Assembly (NCBI GenBank): GCA_902512065.1
Contig: CABXHU010000001.1
Coordinates: 1 to 64,000 of the forward strand
Direction: 5' to 3'
Length of the DNA stretch: 64,000 nucleotides
From: an uncultured Bacteroidota bacterium
GTDB taxonomy: Bacteria; Bacteroidota; Bacteroidia; Flavobacteriales; Flavobacteriaceae
Shown: positions 59,728 to 64,000 of the stretch, piece after piece
Numbering within the stretch: position 1 is the stretch's first letter
Layout of the letters: every line of letters begins with the position of its first letter
Position numbers and translations under genes: made by a program
The notes under the pieces: model-generated
Told to the model about the DNA's origin: nothing
Database searches by the model: none
Seen by the model: the letters and a program-made list of their open reading frames with translations, nothing else

Positions 59728-59801
59728 GGTCTGGTAGTTCAGTTGGTTAGAATACATGCCTGTCACGCATGGGGTCGCGGGTTCGAGTCCCGTCCAGACC
59801 G
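59728..59801 (+). tRNA. tRNA-Asp (anticodon GTC)
   Basis: GGTCTGG...CCAGACC acceptor stem, CTGTCAC anticodon loop, GGTTCGAGTCC T-arm. Confidence 0.97.
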
Positions 59802-59807
59802 CAAAGG

Positions 59808-59831
59808 ACCTCACAAAAGTGGGGTTTTTTT
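59808..59831 (+). terminator. Intrinsic terminator after tRNA-Asp
   Basis: ACCTCAC-AAAA-GTGGGGT stem (one G-T) then T6. Confidence 0.85.
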
Positions 59832-59847
59832 AATACAAAAATATTAA

Positions 59848-60852
59848 ATGGAAAAAGTATTTGTTAGCGGTGGTTCTGGTTATATTGCGCTTCACTGTAT
59901 CAAGCAGCTTATTGAACAAGGCTATTTGGTTAAGACTTCTTTAAGATCATTAGATAAGGCAGACAACCTATTAGAATGTTTGTCTAGACATGTTAATTGT
60001 AAGGATAAGGTTGAATTTTGTGAACTGAACCTATTAAGTGACAATGGATGGAATGAGGCTATACAAGGTTGTGATTATGTACTTCATGTTGCATCTCCAG
60101 TAATTATTGGAAGAGTTGATGTTGATGAATTGGTAAAACCTGCACTTGGAGGCTTACAAAGATGTTTAAAGGCAGCTGTAAAAAATAAAGTAAAAAGATT
60201 TGTAATGACATCATCTTTTGCAGCAATTTATGGTAATGGAAAAAGTGAGTTTAATGATGATGATTGGACTGACTTAAGTAATGAAGAACTATTCCCTTAT
60301 GAAATTAGTAAAACAAAAGCTGAGAAGTTTCTTTGGGAATACATTGAAAGCTTAAATGATAGTGAAAAAATTGAAGTCTGTGCAATAAATCCTGTTTTAG
60401 TTGTTGGCCCATCTCTGTCTGATTCTGTAAGTATTTCCAATAGAATTGCTATAAAGAAAATGCTAAATGGTTCAATTCCATTTAATCCTAAATTAAGTGT
60501 TAGTGTGGTAGACGTTAAGGATGTTGCTTGGGCCCATATTAAAGCAATGAAGGAAAAAAATGCAGCTGGTAATAGATTTTTGCTTTCAGAAAAAACAATG
60601 TGGTTTTCTGATATTTCCAATATTTTATATGAAAATGGTTTTAAAAAAGTTCCAAGATATACAGCTCCAAACTGGTTAATAAAATTCTTGTCAATTTTCA
60701 TAAGCTCATTAAGAATGGCTGTAGAAAGACTGGGAGAAAAAGAGATATTGCATACTAATAATGCTAGAAATATTTTGAAATGGGAGCCAAATAGCGTTGA
60801 TCAAGCAATTGTAGGATCAGCTAAACAACTTCATGATTTAAATGCATTATAA
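59848..60852 (+). CDS. NAD-dependent epimerase/dihydroflavonol-4-reductase-like (extended SDR) protein
   Basis: VFVSGGSGYIALHCIKQLIEQGYLVKTSLRS; YEISKTKAEKFLWEY. Confidence 0.92.
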   Translation: MEKVFVSGGSGYIALHCIKQLIEQGYLVKTSLRSLDKADNLLECLSRHVNCKDKVEFCELNLLSDNGWNEAIQGCDYVLHVASPVIIGRVDVDELVKPALGGLQRCLKAAVKNKVKRFVMTSSFAAIYGNGKSEFNDDDWTDLSNEELFPYEISKTKAEKFLWEYIESLNDSEKIEVCAINPVLVVGPSLSDSVSISNRIAIKKMLNGSIPFNPKLSVSVVDVKDVAWAHIKAMKEKNAAGNRFLLSEKTMWFSDISNILYENGFKKVPRYTAPNWLIKFLSIFISSLRMAVERLGEKEILHTNNARNILKWEPNSVDQAIVGSAKQLHDLNAL

Positions 60853-60902
60853 ATATAAATTAACTATATTTGCGGTGTGTTGATGACTTATATTTAATCA
60901 AT

Positions 60903-61022
60903 ATGAGTTTTCTTAAATCAAATGAAGAGCTTTCCTATAAGGGGAGCTTTTTTATTATATATTCTTCTGTGATTGCATTGTATTTCATCATATATGCAAT
61001 GCTGTTAATTCACTTTGGTTAA
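60903..61022 (+). CDS. Candidate 39-aa single-TM small protein
   Basis: ATG-TAA ORF MSFLKSNEELSYKGSFFIIYSSVIALYFIIYAMLLIHFG between convergent genes; overlaps a terminator-like hairpin. Confidence 0.4.
   Translation: MSFLKSNEELSYKGSFFIIYSSVIALYFIIYAMLLIHFG
60925..60953 (+). terminator. Candidate intrinsic terminator downstream of the epimerase gene
   Basis: AGCTTTCC-TATAA-GGGGAGCT (8 bp with two G-T pairs) followed by T5. Confidence 0.6.
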
Positions 61023-61047
61023 CTATACACATTAATAGATTAAGTAA

Positions 61048-61542
61048 CTACAGAATATATTCCCAAAATTGTATTAAATATATAATAAGGTATGCAATAC
61101 AAGTAACAAACTTTATTAAACTAGAAGCTACAAATCCAATTAATACTCCAATTGAAGATTTAATGGATTTTTTCAAATCATTATTGAATATTAATTCACC
61201 AATTAATGCGCCGAAAATAGGACCTAATAGAATTCCAAAAGGTATTGGACTTAATACCCCAACAATAAGACCTATTGCTGCACCTATTATACCATACTTA
61301 GTAGCTCCAAAATATTTTGAACCATATATTGGAATTAGATTGTCAAGAATAAATATTATTATGGCAATTATGAATGTTATAGCTAGTATGGCGTTATCTA
61401 TTTCAATTGTTGGAATTAAATTAAGAAGAAATAGACCAAACCAGGATGTAAGCGGACCTGGTATTATAGGCATAAAACTTCCTACAATACCTATGATAAT
61501 TAACAGTGAAGATATTATAATTAGAAAAAGATCCATTGACAT
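61048..61542 (-). CDS. DUF456 family membrane protein
   Basis: GIVGSFMPIIPGPLTSWFGLFLL; GAAIGLIVGVLSPIPFGILLGPIFGALIGEL. Confidence 0.9.
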   Translation of the reverse strand: MSMDLFLIIISSLLIIIGIVGSFMPIIPGPLTSWFGLFLLNLIPTIEIDNAILAITFIIAIIIFILDNLIPIYGSKYFGATKYGIIGAAIGLIVGVLSPIPFGILLGPIFGALIGELIFNNDLKKSIKSSIGVLIGFVASSLIKFVTCIAYLIIYLIQFWEYIL

Positions 61543-61596
61543 TATTCGTTAAAATCTATTAAATTTATTAAATTAAATTATTATATATTACAGATC

Positions 61597-62073
61597 ATGA
61601 GATATATTATTTCTTTATTTTTTTTAGTTTTTTTCTTTTCATGTGAATTGAATATAAATAAAAAAATAAGTGTAGACGAAATATTAGATGAAGAATGGAG
61701 AACATTTAATTGGTCAGATGTAGATGAATACCCATCATTTTCCCATTGTGACTCCTTGCAAACTCTATCGTTAAAGAAAGAATGCTTTATTACAACGTTA
61801 AGTGATCAAATTTCTAAAGATTTGATTATTAATACAAAGACTGTTAATAGAACAATTCAGGATACTGTAATGTTGAGATTTGTTATTTCAAAAAATGGAG
61901 AAATTACTTTAGAGGAATTAATAGTTGATAAAAATATTATTGACTTAAAGGGAATTATTAACTCTTCTTTTGAAAGCAGTATAGATAAATTACCAAAGAT
62001 TTTTCCAGCAATTAAAAGAGGTCAACAAGTAAATGTAAAATTTTCTTTGCCCATATTTGTTTCAACAGAATAA
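61597..62073 (+). CDS. Hypothetical lipoprotein, possible TonB C-terminal-like fold
   Basis: Lipobox FFFSCELN; MLRFVISKNGEITLEELIVDKNI...FPAIKRGQQVNVKFSLPI. Confidence 0.6.
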   Translation: MRYIISLFFLVFFFSCELNINKKISVDEILDEEWRTFNWSDVDEYPSFSHCDSLQTLSLKKECFITTLSDQISKDLIINTKTVNRTIQDTVMLRFVISKNGEITLEELIVDKNIIDLKGIINSSFESSIDKLPKIFPAIKRGQQVNVKFSLPIFVSTE

Positions 62074-62083
62074 AAAAATCTAA

Positions 62084-62635
62084 ATGTCAGATGAAAAAAT
62101 AATTTTAGGAATTGATCCAGGAACTACCATAATGGGGTTCGGGCTTATTAAAATTATTAATAAGAAGATGGAGCTTATTCAAATGAATGAGCTAAACTTA
62201 ACCAAGTATAAGGATCACTATTTAAAACTAAAATTAATTTTTGAGAGAACAATTAAATTAATTGACACTTATACTCCAGATGAAATTGCTATTGAGGCCC
62301 CATTTTTTGGAAAGAATGTTCAAAGTATGTTAAAACTTGGAAGAGCTCAAGGAGTTGCAATGATTGCAGGTTTATCTAGAGAAATACCAATAACAGAGTA
62401 TTCGCCAAAAAAAATTAAAATGTCTATTACTGGCAACGGAAATGCTAGTAAAGAACAGGTAGCAAAAATGTTACAGAATTTATTAAAAATAGAGAAACTT
62501 CCTAAGAATTTAGATGCAACGGATGGCCTAGCAGCTGCGGTTTGTCACTTTTATAATGGAGGTAAATCTAATAATAAAAAAAAATATTCAGGTTGGAGTA
62601 GTTATGTTAGTCAAAACAAAGATAAATTAGTTTAA
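62084..62635 (+). CDS. ruvC: Holliday junction endodeoxyribonuclease RuvC
   Basis: ILGIDPGTTIMGFGLI; IEAPFFGKNVQSMLKLGRAQGVAM; DATDGLAAAVCH. Confidence 0.96.
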   Translation: MSDEKIILGIDPGTTIMGFGLIKIINKKMELIQMNELNLTKYKDHYLKLKLIFERTIKLIDTYTPDEIAIEAPFFGKNVQSMLKLGRAQGVAMIAGLSREIPITEYSPKKIKMSITGNGNASKEQVAKMLQNLLKIEKLPKNLDATDGLAAAVCHFYNGGKSNNKKKYSGWSSYVSQNKDKLV

Positions 62636-62637
62636 TT

Positions 62638-63762
62638 ATCGCTGGAATTTATATTCATATCCCTTTTTGTAAGCAATCTTGTTATTATTGTAATTTTCAT
62701 TTTTCTACATCCTTGAAAAATAAGAATGCATTTATTGAATCTATATTACAAGAAATAGAATTAAGGAAAGATGAATTAGGATCTGATAAAGTAAATACGA
62801 TATATTTTGGAGGTGGGACTCCTACAGTGTTAGAAATAAAAGAAATAAACAGAATTATAAATTCTGTTTTTAAAAATTTTAAAACAATTGAAAATCCAGA
62901 GATTACTATTGAGGCTAATCCAGATGATCTAGACGAATCTAATCTTAAATATTTATCAGAAAATTTTAATAGAATTAGTATTGGAGTTCAATCCTTTTAT
63001 GATAAAGAGTTGAAGTTGATGAATAGGCTCCATAGCTCAAATCAAGCAAAAAAATCAATAGAGTTATCTAAAAAATATTTTCACAACATATCAATAGATC
63101 TTATTTATGGCATTCCTGGATTATCAGATGAAAAATGGATGAAAAATATAGAAAAAGTTAAAAAGTATAATTTGCCACATGTTTCAGCATATGCTCTAAC
63201 AGTTGAGCCAAAGACCACTTTAAAAAAACTAATTGAACAAGGTAAAATTGATAATATCGATGATAGAGTCTTAAAAAGACAAAATAAAATAATTGCAACT
63301 GAGTTAGGAAAAAGCAATTACCTAAATTATGAGCTTTCTAGCTTTGCACAAAAAGGTTATATGTCAATAAATAATAGTGCATATTGGAAGAGAAAGAATT
63401 ATATAGGTTTAGGCCCATCTGCTCATTCTTTTAACGGAAAACAACGAATGTGGAACATAAATAATAATATTAAGTATATAAAATCTTTAAAAACACACAC
63501 ACTTCCAATTACAATTGAGAACTTAACCAATATCGATATTTATAATGAAATAGTAATGACAGGGCTAAGGACAATGTGGGGAATTTCTTTAGATGAAATA
63601 GAAAATAATCTTGGAAAAGATTTTAAGGATTATTTACTGAATAAATCAAGAATTAAAATTCAAAACAATTTAATTACTTTAGATAATAGTTATTTAAAGA
63701 TTACGAAGAAAGGCAGATTTCTTTCTGATGGTATTGCTTCAGACTTGTTTATGTTAAACTAG
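62638..63762 (+). CDS. hemW: HemW-like radical SAM protein (coproporphyrinogen III oxidase-like), apparently with a non-ATG/GTG/TTG start
   Basis: In-frame translation upstream of the listed ORF gives IIAGIYIHIPFCKQSCYYCNFHFSTSLKNKNAF with the CxxxCxxC cluster; listed TTG start (62713) would remove it. Confidence 0.88.
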   Translation: MAGIYIHIPFCKQSCYYCNFHFSTSLKNKNAFIESILQEIELRKDELGSDKVNTIYFGGGTPTVLEIKEINRIINSVFKNFKTIENPEITIEANPDDLDESNLKYLSENFNRISIGVQSFYDKELKLMNRLHSSNQAKKSIELSKKYFHNISIDLIYGIPGLSDEKWMKNIEKVKKYNLPHVSAYALTVEPKTTLKKLIEQGKIDNIDDRVLKRQNKIIATELGKSNYLNYELSSFAQKGYMSINNSAYWKRKNYIGLGPSAHSFNGKQRMWNINNNIKYIKSLKTHTLPITIENLTNIDIYNEIVMTGLRTMWGISLDEIENNLGKDFKDYLLNKSRIKIQNNLITLDNSYLKITKKGRFLSDGIASDLFMLN

Positions 63763-63814
63763 ACTATTTAATTTCTTAAAAAAATACTATCTTCAATAAA
63801 TAAACTCTACAATT

Positions 63815-64000
63815 ATGAAATGGGAAGGTGTTATGCCAGCTGTTACTACTAAATTCACCCATGATGATAAGTTAGATTTAGACTTATTTAGCAAAAATAT
63901 TTTAGCTCAATTAGATGCTGGAGTTAGTGCAATAGTTCTTGGAGGCACATTAGGTGAGGCCAGTACTTTAACAGCTGAAGAAAAAAATATTTTAACAAAA
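63815..64000 (+). CDS. Dihydrodipicolinate synthase family protein, truncated by window end
   Basis: MKWEGVMPAVTTKFTHDDKLDLDLFSKNILAQLDAGVSAIVLGGTLGEASTLTAEEKNILTK. Confidence 0.88.
   Translation, partial: MKWEGVMPAVTTKFTHDDKLDLDLFSKNILAQLDAGVSAIVLGGTLGEASTLTAEEKNILTK

Noticed and set aside
60297-60701. 134-aa - strand ORF
   Set aside because: Antisense to the epimerase/reductase gene with a strong SDR signature.
61163-61552. 129-aa + strand ORF
   Set aside because: Antisense to the DUF456 membrane protein; Ile/Pro/Asn-rich product typical of a complementary-strand shadow.
1-64000. Prophage, defence island, toxin-antitoxin, integron, rRNA operon or biosynthetic cluster
   Set aside because: Looked for characteristic genes on both strands and found none; the region is almost entirely conserved housekeeping content.

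Overview
This 64 kb AT-rich window looks like ordinary chromosome from a marine Flavobacteriia-type bacterium. It is densely packed with housekeeping genes. I saw no prophage, transposon, integron or CRISPR array. Recognisable blocks are: rng(partial)-small basic ORF-HU; mutY-ssb-gldE-gldD; two M16 peptidases; rplU-rpmA; PnuC/NadR-like kinase; a His/Asp-rich metal-type TonB receptor; a TPP riboswitch followed by a second TonB receptor; greA-HIT; two tandem ppk2 genes; truB-uppP-DUF3098-ftsX; leuS; pckA; hemD; pyrC-like; tyrS; a response regulator/histidine kinase pair; Mrp/NifU; rimM-rpsP; exonuclease-fused dnaE; trxA; a giant repeat adhesin with a gliding-motility C-terminal domain plus a PorP/SprF partner; tRNA-Asp; ruvC-hemW; and a partial dapA-like gene. 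I found no clear new multi-gene system. The points most worth a second look are: (i) a DUF3127 protein ending in the same DDLPF tip as SSB; (ii) hemW, whose essential CxxxCxxC motif lies upstream of any ATG/GTG/TTG, implying an AUU/AUC start or a sequence error; (iii) a GNRA-loop hairpin plus U-tract in the greA leader, between divergent genes; (iv) a giant adhesin whose first Ig-like repeat carries a distinct inserted module; (v) small ORFs of 30, 39 and 51 aa missing from the ORF track; (vi) a TPP riboswitch with a possible alternative-pairing expression platform. All calls come from reading the sequence and recalling families. No database search was run.
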